A DNA stretch of 64,000 bases from CALOBA01 sp942491465. Lineage in GTDB: Bacteria; Pseudomonadota; Gammaproteobacteria; Chromatiales; Chromatiaceae. Positions 57,920 to 64,000 of the stretch are shown piece by piece. Below the pieces are notes generated by a model. The model worked only from the letters and a program-made list of their open reading frames with translations. It did no database searches and had not been told where the DNA came from. The stretch lies in contig CALOBA010000064.1 of NCBI GenBank assembly GCA_942491465.1, positions 135,287-199,286 of the forward strand, given 5' to 3'. Made by a program: the position numbers and the translations under genes. The first letter of the stretch is position 1; the number at the start of each line of letters is the position of its first letter.

Positions 57920-58402
57920 ATGAAGCCAGTTGTCTACATTGAGTCTTCCGTGGTCAGCTACTTGGTTGCTCGATTGAGTCGTGATGTTGTTGTTGCGGGC
58001 AGACAAGCGTTAACGCAGGACTGGTGGGAGAATGAGCGAACACGCTTTGATTTGAGGGTTTCTGCTCTCGTAGAAGACGAGGTGTCGCGCGGCGATCCTT
58101 CGGCGGCTGAAAGAAGACTGGCCATCGTCGAAGAAATTCCAATCCTTGCAGCTACGGAGGATGCTCGACACCTATCTGAACGGTTGATCGCAGAAAAAGT
58201 GATCCCCGCGGGCAGTGAGGATGACGCTCTTCACATTGCCATAGCGTCAACTCAAGGCGTCGACTATCTGTTGACTTGGAACTTTAAGCACATCAATAAC
58301 GCCGAAACCAAGAATTCAATCGCCAAAATCGTTGAGTCCCTCGGCTACGTGTGCCCTACACTTTGCTCCCCGGAAGAACTTGGAGGTGCATCTAATGATT
58401 GA
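57920..58402 (+). CDS. VapC-type PIN-domain toxin
   Basis: A 160-aa protein with the PIN start MKPVVYIESSVVSYLVARLS, the acidic SEDDALHIAIASTQGVDYLL block and WNFKHINNAE. PIN toxins are RNases cutting tRNA or rRNA. I chose the ATG at 57920. It lies 27 bp after attC at 57804-57892, so it is the gene of the last cassette; the antitoxin overlaps its end. Confidence 0.85.
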   Translation: MKPVVYIESSVVSYLVARLSRDVVVAGRQALTQDWWENERTRFDLRVSALVEDEVSRGDPSAAERRLAIVEEIPILAATEDARHLSERLIAEKVIPAGSEDDALHIAIASTQGVDYLLTWNFKHINNAETKNSIAKIVESLGYVCPTLCSPEELGGASND

Positions 58403-58595
58403 AGACCCAATTATCAAAGAACTTCGAAGGCATCGCGAGGAACATGCCTCGGAATATGGGCATGATCTTGGGCGGATCGTTGCGGCTCTGAGGGAGCGAG
58501 AGGCGCGGTCGACGCGCCCGGTGCTTAACCCCGGACCAAAATACCTGCAACAACAAGATCAGGGAGAACCGGGTCGGACCAAAATACCCATCTGA
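58395..58595 (+). CDS. Antitoxin paired with the PIN toxin
   Basis: A 66-aa protein from the ATG at 58395, overlapping the toxin by 8 bp. The start IEDPIIKELRRHREEHASEY and DLGRIVAALRERE is typical of small VapB-like partners of this PIN subgroup. The last about 20 residues (NPGPKYLQQQDQ on) look atypical, and no attC follows, so the cassette end may have been lost or replaced here. Confidence 0.7.
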   Translation: MIEDPIIKELRRHREEHASEYGHDLGRIVAALREREARSTRPVLNPGPKYLQQQDQGEPGRTKIPI

Positions 58596-58707
58596 TTTCT
58601 ATAGCTATCCCGCCCATTCAAAGCTGTTCTCGGCGCTTAGACGCCCGATTTCTGCGGCGGAAAACCACTCGTAGGCCGCTTTGGATTCTCGCAGTTCGTG
58701 CAACGGG
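58596..58707. other. Junction region after the cassette array
   Basis: A short stretch between the last cassette gene and a decayed DUF4351 fragment. No AGCTAAC box, which would be expected for the last cassette, is found. A minus-strand frame of 60 codons here has no family resemblance. Confidence 0.4.
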
Positions 58708-58923
58708 TCAGTTGCTGTCCCCACCCTGTTCTTGACTTTCGCTCCGAGGGCCTGATGGATTCGCCATACGAACCTGGGGCCACCCACCGCGAGCCCCTCG
58801 GACCAAGCGCCCCGCCGCGCTCAGTGCAGCACCTACGGATTCGGCGACGAGGATGCGGTCGAGCCACTCCAGCAGCGTGTCGCTGTCGGCGGCGAGGACG
58901 CGCTCTAATGCCTCGGGGGTCAA
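58708..58923 (-). pseudogene. Fragment of DUF4351/Rpn-type (PD-(D/E)XK) transposase-nuclease
   Basis: A 71-codon frame whose first about 35 residues, TPEALERVLAADSDTLLEWL and RILVAESVGAAL, resemble the C-terminal DUF4351 region of Rpn-type proteins. The rest is frame noise, and the catalytic nuclease part is missing. A run of T/A bases flanks it. It is a remnant. Confidence 0.5.
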
Positions 58924-58954
58924 GTCTTGGGTTTTTTACAAAAAAAAGACTTGA

Positions 58955-59500
58955 TCCCGGTCGTGTGCCTCGCCGAATCATCGACCTGGTCATTCCCCGC
59001 CGATGTGACGCAACGTGGGATCAGGCGCCAAGGAATATTCATGGAGTTACAGAGATTGGCTAGCGCAGGCGTGTCGATCAAAGGGCGTGGAAGTCTGGTC
59101 CTACTGCCTGATGCTAAACCATGTTCACTTGATTCTCGCGCTACGTCCAGGCAATGGTCCCGCGCCGTCGGCGAAACGCATCGTCGATACAGCGGGTACA
59201 TCGACGCACGACTGCGGGTAACTGGCCATTTCTTTCAAGGGCGGTTCGGCTGTGTAGCAATGGATGAACCGCACTTGATGGCCGCTTTCCGCCACGTGGC
59301 GTTGAATCCGCGTTGAGGCGAAGCTGGCTGCGACGGATCTGCCGATTGGCCTGGTCAGCACGCCAGCACATGTCCGGCGCCAATACGATGGTTGCGTAGT
59401 CACCGTTCGCCCTTTGCTAGATCGTGTCGATAGTTTTGCGGACCTCTTGGAGGTACCAGCGGACCATCGCGCGGTCATCGTGGGCCGGCAATGGTTTTGG
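58955..59500 (+). pseudogene. Decayed REP-associated tyrosine transposase (RAYT/Y1)
   Basis: Pieces of the family are spread over the three plus frames: RRIIDLVIP, then DVTQRGIRRQGIF, then VEVWSYCLMLNHVHLI with the HUH-type histidine pair, then GETHRRYSGYIDAR, GHFFQGRFGCVAMDEPHL and AAFRHVALNP, and VRPLLDRVDSFADLLE near the end. Several frameshifts separate them, so no intact protein is possible. The order matches RAYT proteins. Confidence 0.8.
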
Positions 59501-59814
59501 TGGGGTCGGCAAGGGCGAAGCGAGGTCATGGCCGGAACTCGCGCCGCAGTTCCGCCGACAACCCGGATCATCGACGGTGCGGCCCCACTCGGCTCTCGTC
59601 GACCCTGTTCCCACTCCTGAAGGGTGCGCACGGAGACGCCTGGAAGCTTGGCAAACTCGCTCTGGGACATCTTGACTCGATACCGCACAGTGGTCACGGG
59701 ACCGTGAACCGCGCCGGTCTCGCCTGCCTTCATCTCGCGGATCGATTGCAGCAGTTCGGCGCCGATGTCACGCTCGGCATCGCGCGCCAGAAGCTCAGTC
59801 TCGGTCTTGGGCAT
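59125..59814 (-). CDS. HTH-type antitoxin/regulator, 3-prime end probably lost
   Basis: The frame gives 229 aa. Only about the first 80 residues look real: ETELLARDAERDIGAELLQS, IREMKAG, then an HTH MSQSEFAKLPGVSVRTLQEW and EQGRREPSGAA, as in short HigA/NadS-like regulators of about 100 aa. After about residue 80 (about 59574) the frame runs antisense into the RAYT remnant and has no family features. The original 3-prime end was probably replaced. No partner toxin is recognisable. Confidence 0.5.
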   Translation of the reverse strand: MPKTETELLARDAERDIGAELLQSIREMKAGETGAVHGPVTTVRYRVKMSQSEFAKLPGVSVRTLQEWEQGRREPSGAAPSMIRVVGGTAARVPAMTSLRPCRPHQNHCRPTMTARWSAGTSKRSAKLSTRSSKGRTVTTQPSYWRRTCAGVLTRPIGRSVAASFASTRIQRHVAESGHQVRFIHCYTAEPPLKEMASYPQSCVDVPAVSTMRFADGAGPLPGRSARIK

Positions 59815-59871
59815 CTCCAGTGAGGATTTTACGGCCGTGCAGAGACTGCCAGTCGCTTATGCACTCATTCG

Positions 59872-60402
59872 TCAGGGACGTACCCATAAGGATCGATTCA
59901 AAAACAAGTGGTGCAGACGCCCGCTCGCTGAGACTTTGGATTGGCCGTTTCGTCGTTGCGTCTGCACCACTTGTTTCTGAACCTTGACTAAGCGTTCGAA
60001 GGATCGACCGTTCGCGGTGCGCAGCATGTCGAAATCGCGTCGGTCCGTCGTCAGTACGCGCTGGGTGCCCTCTGCTTCGGCGAGCCAGACCAACGTGGCG
60101 TCGGCAAGATCGATGTTGTGCTCGGCGAATCGCATGATCACGTCGCCGATCGCCGCCAAGTCGCCGGCCTCGATCGGGCGCAGTCTTAAGGCGCCGCGCT
60201 CGATCCACTCGAGCAGCGCGCGCTTACCCCGCGGATCGAGAAAGAAGCAGGTCTCCACGATGGTTGGCCACACGCTGACGAGCGTCCTGCGGCGATCACG
60301 CACCAGGCGCGCCAGCATCTCCTTGGCGCTGGCGTGCAGATCGTTGCTACGGTCGAATAGGGCGGCGAAGAACCCGGTGTCAACCAGGACGGTGCTTCGC
60401 AC
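59872..60402 (-). CDS. VapC-type PIN toxin with C-terminus contributed by a repeat element
   Basis: A 176-aa protein from the GTG at 60402, overlapping vapB by 23 bp. PIN features: STVLVDTGFFAALFDRSNDL, VWPTIVETCFFL, EHNIDLADATLVWLAE and TTDRRDFDMLR. The natural end seems to be near NGRSFERL. The frame then continues through family A element copy 4 (59895-59983) for about 38 codons (VKVQKQVVQTQRRNG on) to a TGA at 59872. The catalytic core is complete. Confidence 0.75.
   Translation of the reverse strand: MRSTVLVDTGFFAALFDRSNDLHASAKEMLARLVRDRRRTLVSVWPTIVETCFFLDPRGKRALLEWIERGALRLRPIEAGDLAAIGDVIMRFAEHNIDLADATLVWLAEAEGTQRVLTTDRRDFDMLRTANGRSFERLVKVQKQVVQTQRRNGQSKVSASGRLHHLFLNRSLWVRP
59895..59983. 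mobile_element. Family A inverted-repeat element, copy 4, inside the vapC frame
   Basis: An 89-bp element in the orientation opposite to copies 2 and 3. The left end is slightly diverged (GATTCAAAAACAAGTGG); the right end CCACTTGTTTCTGAACC is followed by TTGACTAAG, as in the other copies. Read on the minus strand it is in frame with vapC. Confidence 0.85.
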
Positions 60403-60628
60403 GCAGGCGCTCCCAGATCTGGCGGCGCTTGGGATCGCTTGGCGGATCGGCCGCAGCGCCTTGATCGAAGAGGTCGGCGCCCAAGTCGAAGGCATCGGGG
60501 GCCGGCTCGAAACTGTCGAGCCATTGTTCAAGACTGCATTTGACCGCCTCGCTCCTGCCCACGCCGAGACGGCGGCAGGTGGCCTGCAAACGGTCCTCGG
60601 TCTGCTCATCGAGTCTTACCGACAACAT
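60380..60628 (-). CDS. VapB/CopG-type antitoxin
   Basis: An 82-aa protein with a ribbon-helix-helix start, MLSVRLDEQTEDRLQATCRR, then LGVGRSEAVKCSLEQWL, and an acidic tail that should bind the toxin. A strong G-rich ribosome binding site (GAGGGGGG) precedes the ATG. It overlaps the vapC start. Autorepression by the pair is expected. Confidence 0.8.
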   Translation of the reverse strand: MLSVRLDEQTEDRLQATCRRLGVGRSEAVKCSLEQWLDSFEPAPDAFDLGADLFDQGAAADPPSDPKRRQIWERLRAKHRPG

Positions 60629-60747
60629 GGAAACCCCCCTCGATTGGCTGACGTATGACTGTACTACAGCACATGCAGGGTGCAGCGGCGAGCTCGCGGA
60701 GGGCGCAGCAGATCGGGTTCGATGCGCGCAGCACCGAGATCAACCTG

Positions 60748-60935
60748 CTAGGTCAGCAACCGCTGAGTCAATCCGGGTGCATCGATCGACCTGCTCAAGG
60801 CCAAGCGAGACCAAACGGCGTCGGCGCTGAGCAGCGGTACGTCCTCGACAAGCGCCAAGGCGATCAGCAGCCGGTCGAACGGGTGCGGTGATGGAACGGC
60901 AGGCCGGCGACACGCACCGTGTGGGCCATGGTGGT
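60748..60935 (-). pseudogene. Remnant of a second VapC (PIN) gene
   Basis: On the minus strand VRVAGLPFHH is followed, after a one-base shift, by PFDRLLIALALVEDVPLLSA and DAVW, the classical C-terminal PIN block, ending at a TAG at 60748. The N-terminal half is gone. A dead toxin gene next to an active VapBC pair. Confidence 0.7.
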
Positions 60936-61032
60936 TGGCACCGACGCGCCCCCGTTGCGGTTGACGGGCCTCAACCCGGGGGGATCAAACCATCCCCGAT
61001 CCCTGGTTGCATTGGGATTCAAGCTGCTATAC

Positions 61033-61050
61033 TGTCAACCAACCTTGACA
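61033..61050. promoter_or_regulatory. PpsR/CrtJ-type operator upstream of crtI
   Basis: TGTCAACCAACCTTGACA has the TGT-N12-ACA layout bound by the oxygen/light repressor PpsR (CrtJ) of purple bacteria. It lies 11 bp before the annotated crtI start and overlaps a possible -35 TTGACA, so it could block transcription under oxygen. One site only was seen, whereas PpsR usually binds two. Confidence 0.6.
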
Positions 61051-61060
61051 TACAGATGAG

Positions 61061-62599
61061 TTGACACCTTTGACCACGTCCCCTCCGCGCACCGATCAGG
61101 CCCCTTCAGGCAAGCGTCAACCCCACGCCGTCGTTATCGGCAGCGGCTTCGGCGGGCTCGCCGCCGCGGTGCGGCTCGGGGCGCGAGGCTATCGGGTGAC
61201 GGTACTGGAGAAGCTCGACAAGCCCGGCGGTCGCGCCTATGTGCACGAGATCGACGGCTACAAGTTCGACGCGGGGCCGACCATCATCACGGCCCCGTTT
61301 CTGTTGGAGGAACTCTGGGAGATGTGCGGGCGGCGGTTCGCCGACGACATCGATCTGCGGCCGATGGACCCGTTCTATCGCATCCGCTTCCACAGCGGCG
61401 AGACCTTCGATACCAACGGCGATGCCGCGTTCATGCGCGAGCAGGTGCGCCGGTTCTCGCCGTCGGATGTCGCAGGCTACGACAAGTACATCGCCGACAG
61501 CGAGAAGATCTTCAACGTCGGTTTCCTGGAACTGGGCCATGTGCCGTTCACGCACTGGCAGGACATGGCCAAGATCATCCCGAAGATGGTCGCGCTGCAG
61601 TCCTATCGCAGCGTCTGGTCCATGGTCGCGAGCCATGTGAAGGACGAGCGCCTGCGGGTTGCGCTGAGCTTCCATCCGCTGCTGATCGGCGGCAATCCGT
61701 TCTCGGTCACGTCCATCTATGCCTTGATCTCCTACCTGGAACGGCACTGGGGCGTGCACTCGGCCATGGGCGGCACCGGCGCCATCGTGCAGGGGCTGGT
61801 GAGCCTGATCGAGGGCCAGGGCAGCGAGGTGCGCTGCGATGCCGAGGTGGCGGAGATCACCACCAGCGGCCGGCGGGCCAACGGCGTGCGGCTGGCCTCC
61901 GGCGAGCAGATCCCCGCCGATGTGGTGGTCTCCAACGCCGATCTGGCCTGGACCTACCGCAACCTGCTGCCGTCGATCAAGCGCAAGACTTGGACCGATT
62001 GGCGGCTTAAGCATTCCAAGCATTCCAACGGCCTGTTCGTCTGGTACTTCGGCACTAAGAAGCGCTACGAAGACGTCCCGCATCACAGCATCCTGCTCGG
62101 CCCGCGCTATCGCGGCCTGCTCCACGACATCTTCAAGAACAAGCACCTCTCCGACGACTTCAGCCTATATCTGCACCGGCCGACGGCCACCGACCCGTCC
62201 CTGGCCCCCGACGGCTGCGATACCTACTATGCCCTGTCGCCGGTGCCGCACCTGGACGGCGATGTGGACTGGTCGACCCGCGCCGAGTCCTATCGCCAGG
62301 CCATCGAAGACTATCTCAGCGAGACGGTCCTGCCTGATCTGGGTGCAAACCTCACCGTCTCGCGCGTCACCACGCCAATAGATTTCGAGCAACGCCTGCT
62401 TTCGTATAAGGGCGCTGCCTTCAGCCTGGAGCCCGTGCTCATGCAGAGCGCCTGGCTTCGTCCCCACAACCTAAGCGAAGAGGTTGAACGCCTCTACATC
62501 GTCGGAGCTGGCACGCACCCCGGAGCAGGGGTTCCTGGCGTCATCTCCACGGCACGCGTACTCGATAGGGTGGTCCCCGATGCCTCTGTTATCGCATGA
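61061..62599 (+). CDS. crtI: Phytoene desaturase
   Basis: A 512-aa FAD-dependent carotenoid desaturase acting on phytoene. The dinucleotide-binding start AVVIGSGFGGLAAAVRLGAR (about 24-43), LEKLDKPGGRA, and the C-terminal RLYIVGAGTHPGAGVPGVIS are diagnostic. The number of desaturation steps (neurosporene or lycopene) cannot be read from sequence. The TTG at 61061 is assumed; a TTG at 61070 is better placed behind GATGAG. It overlaps crtB by 20 bp. Confidence 0.95.
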   Translation: MTPLTTSPPRTDQAPSGKRQPHAVVIGSGFGGLAAAVRLGARGYRVTVLEKLDKPGGRAYVHEIDGYKFDAGPTIITAPFLLEELWEMCGRRFADDIDLRPMDPFYRIRFHSGETFDTNGDAAFMREQVRRFSPSDVAGYDKYIADSEKIFNVGFLELGHVPFTHWQDMAKIIPKMVALQSYRSVWSMVASHVKDERLRVALSFHPLLIGGNPFSVTSIYALISYLERHWGVHSAMGGTGAIVQGLVSLIEGQGSEVRCDAEVAEITTSGRRANGVRLASGEQIPADVVVSNADLAWTYRNLLPSIKRKTWTDWRLKHSKHSNGLFVWYFGTKKRYEDVPHHSILLGPRYRGLLHDIFKNKHLSDDFSLYLHRPTATDPSLAPDGCDTYYALSPVPHLDGDVDWSTRAESYRQAIEDYLSETVLPDLGANLTVSRVTTPIDFEQRLLSYKGAAFSLEPVLMQSAWLRPHNLSEEVERLYIVGAGTHPGAGVPGVISTARVLDRVVPDASVIA

Positions 62600-63689
62600 A
62601 CCAGCGTTCGCCCGTGCGGCGGATCTAGCGGCCTGTCGCGAGCTGCTCGCCGACGGCTCGCGCTCCTTTTATGCCGCCTCGTTCTTCCTGCCGCGCCACC
62701 TGCGCGACTCGGCCACGGCGCTGTATGCCTTCTGCCGGCTGACCGACGACGCCATCGACATGGAGACCGGCGATCGGCGCGCGGCCATGGAGCGGCTCTA
62801 CGATCGGCTCGACCGGGCCTATCGCGGTGATCCGCTGCCGATCCCGGCCGACCGCGCCTTCGCCGGCGCCGTCGCCTACTACGGTGTCCCGCGGGAGCTG
62901 CCGGAGGCCCTGCTGGAGGGCTTCGAGTGGGACGCCCAGGGGCGCATCTACGAGGACCTGTCCGGGGTCTACGCCTACTCCGCCCGGGTCGCCGCCGCCG
63001 TTGGCGCCATGATGTCCTCGCTGATGGGGGTTCGCGATACGCACGTCCTCGCTCGGGCCTGCGATCTGGGCACGGCGATGCAGATCAGCAATATCTGCCG
63101 CGACGTCGGCGAGGATGCCCGCAACGGGCGCATCTACCTGCCGCTGGAGTGGCTGCGCGAGGCCGGGCTGGACCCGCAGACGTGGCTTGAGAACCCGACC
63201 TTCAACGACGCGATCGGCGAGACGGTGGAGCGCCTGCTGGGCTTTGCCGAGGTGCTCTATCAGCGCGCCGAGGCCGGCATCGCCCGGCTGCCGGTGGCCG
63301 CCCGCCCCGGCATCTATGCCGCCCGGCTGCTGTATGCCGAGATCGGCAAAGAGGTCGCCCGCAACGGCTATGACTCGGTCTCGCAACGCGCCGTGGTCTC
63401 GGGGCAGCGCAAGCTCACCCTGCTCGGCCGCGCCATGGCCGTGACCCCGTTACCGCTGATGCGGCCGGGCAATGCGCCGCCGCTGCCGGAGAACCGCTTC
63501 CTGGTGGAGGCCGCCGCTGCGGCACCGTCGCTGGATGAGTTGCACCCGCTGCCGGTGCGCAAGCGCAAGATGGAGGACAAGGTCAACTTCGTCTTCGACC
63601 TGTTCGATGCTTTGGAGGCGCGCAAGCGCGAGGCGGCCCGCTACACCCCGGCCAGCGAGCAGCCGGCCTTGGGGACGGTCAGCGGCTGA
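62580..63689 (+). CDS. crtB: Phytoene synthase
   Basis: A 369-aa enzyme that condenses two geranylgeranyl diphosphates to phytoene. The two Asp-rich motifs are present: YAFCRLTDDAIDMETGDRR and ICRDVGEDARNGRIYLPLEW. SRSFYAASFFLPRHLRDSAT is typical near the start. ATG at 62580 inside the crtI end, so translation is coupled. The C-terminal about 70 residues (after PLPLMRPGN) are a short extension as in other purple bacteria. Confidence 0.95.
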   Translation: MPLLSHEPAFARAADLAACRELLADGSRSFYAASFFLPRHLRDSATALYAFCRLTDDAIDMETGDRRAAMERLYDRLDRAYRGDPLPIPADRAFAGAVAYYGVPRELPEALLEGFEWDAQGRIYEDLSGVYAYSARVAAAVGAMMSSLMGVRDTHVLARACDLGTAMQISNICRDVGEDARNGRIYLPLEWLREAGLDPQTWLENPTFNDAIGETVERLLGFAEVLYQRAEAGIARLPVAARPGIYAARLLYAEIGKEVARNGYDSVSQRAVVSGQRKLTLLGRAMAVTPLPLMRPGNAPPLPENRFLVEAAAAAPSLDELHPLPVRKRKMEDKVNFVFDLFDALEARKREAARYTPASEQPALGTVSG

Positions 63690-64000
63690 GGTCGCGGGGG
63701 CCGTTCGTCTACGTTATTCGTCGGAGAATTCTGTCATGTCTTGGTATCGGTGCCGCCTGCACCCTGCTTGGCATCTGGATCATCTACGCGACCTTGAGAG
63801 ATCGCCAGCGCCGTGATCGAGGCCCGGCAGCGGTTCGAGGCCGAGGGGCAAGGGGGATCCCGGAGCCGCAGCACCCGGCCGCAGCCATAGCGCGCCGGCA
63901 TTACGCCGCTGTTCGCCATGGCGCTGTTCTTCGCGGCGCTCATGGTCGGTGCGATCTCGTTTACCGTCGATACCCGCGGTCTGATCTCACCGATCGACAC
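63690..64000. other. Region downstream of crtB, right edge
   Basis: No gene is firmly supported. Two plus-strand stretches look membrane-like but lie in different frames: LGIGAACTLLGIWIIYATLR near 63740-63800 and, near 63915-64000, FAMALFFAALMVGAISFTVD, which runs off the edge. The second may be the start of a gene continuing past the window; no clear ribosome binding site is seen. Confidence 0.35.

Larger units (their letters stand above)
60629..61060. other. Region between vapB and crtI with a PIN remnant and crtI control region
   Basis: About 430 bp. A frameshifted VapC remnant lies at 60748-60935 on the minus strand, and the probable PpsR-type site at 61033-61050. Otherwise nothing coding is supported. 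Confidence 0.5.

Overview
The window is a GC-rich bacterial chromosome segment, most likely from a purple sulfur gammaproteobacterium (Chromatiaceae type). Two things suggest this. A crtI-crtB carotenoid pair at the right end sits behind a TGT-N12-ACA motif of the PpsR/CrtJ type. A ribE-ribB(X)-ribH-nusB-thiL-pgpA block has the order usual in gammaproteobacteria. The taxonomic call is inference; no rRNA or tRNA gene and no CRISPR array was seen.

Layout. 1-12 kb, minus strand: a two-partner secretion locus with a TpsB outer-membrane transporter, a DUF115/MptE-like protein, and a very large TpsA exoprotein (at least 2792 codons, running off the left edge) with long internal repeats. 12.3-33.4 kb, plus strand: a type VI secretion (T6SS) locus with tagH, tssJ, tssK, a tssL-OmpA fusion, tssM, tagF, pppA, a giant ppkA, a PpkA-linked membrane protein, a single-chain TssB-TssC fusion and an unrecognised protein. 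It has no hcp, vgrG, PAAR, tssE/F/G/A or clpV. 33.7-43.5 kb: housekeeping genes (class I fumarase, a thioredoxin/CcdA-like protein, a zinc-ribbon protein, a diguanylate cyclase, the riboflavin/nusB/thiL/pgpA block). 43.7-51.9 kb: a DUF2384-type gene, the urea ABC transporter genes urtABCD behind a sigma-54 promoter with NtrC-type sites, a 48-aa membrane peptide, an EF-hand protein and alanine dehydrogenase.

51.9-61 kb is an accessory region. It begins with a dif-like 12-6-12 recombination core, followed by a more AT-rich stretch. This holds a cluster of integron-type cassettes without an integrase (attC-like sites at about 54.97, 56.6, 57.2 and 57.8 kb) carrying toxin-antitoxin pairs. After it come a decayed REP-type transposase, a DUF4351 fragment, an HTH antitoxin, a VapBC pair and a VapC remnant. 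61-63.7 kb returns to core metabolism with crtI and crtB.

Two families of small inverted-repeat elements are scattered through the window: family A (89 bp, four copies) and family B (two copies). One family A copy has become the 3-prime coding end of a vapC gene. The most unusual items are the T6SS-like locus with the fused sheath protein and the cassette array, whose core sites match each other cassette by cassette.
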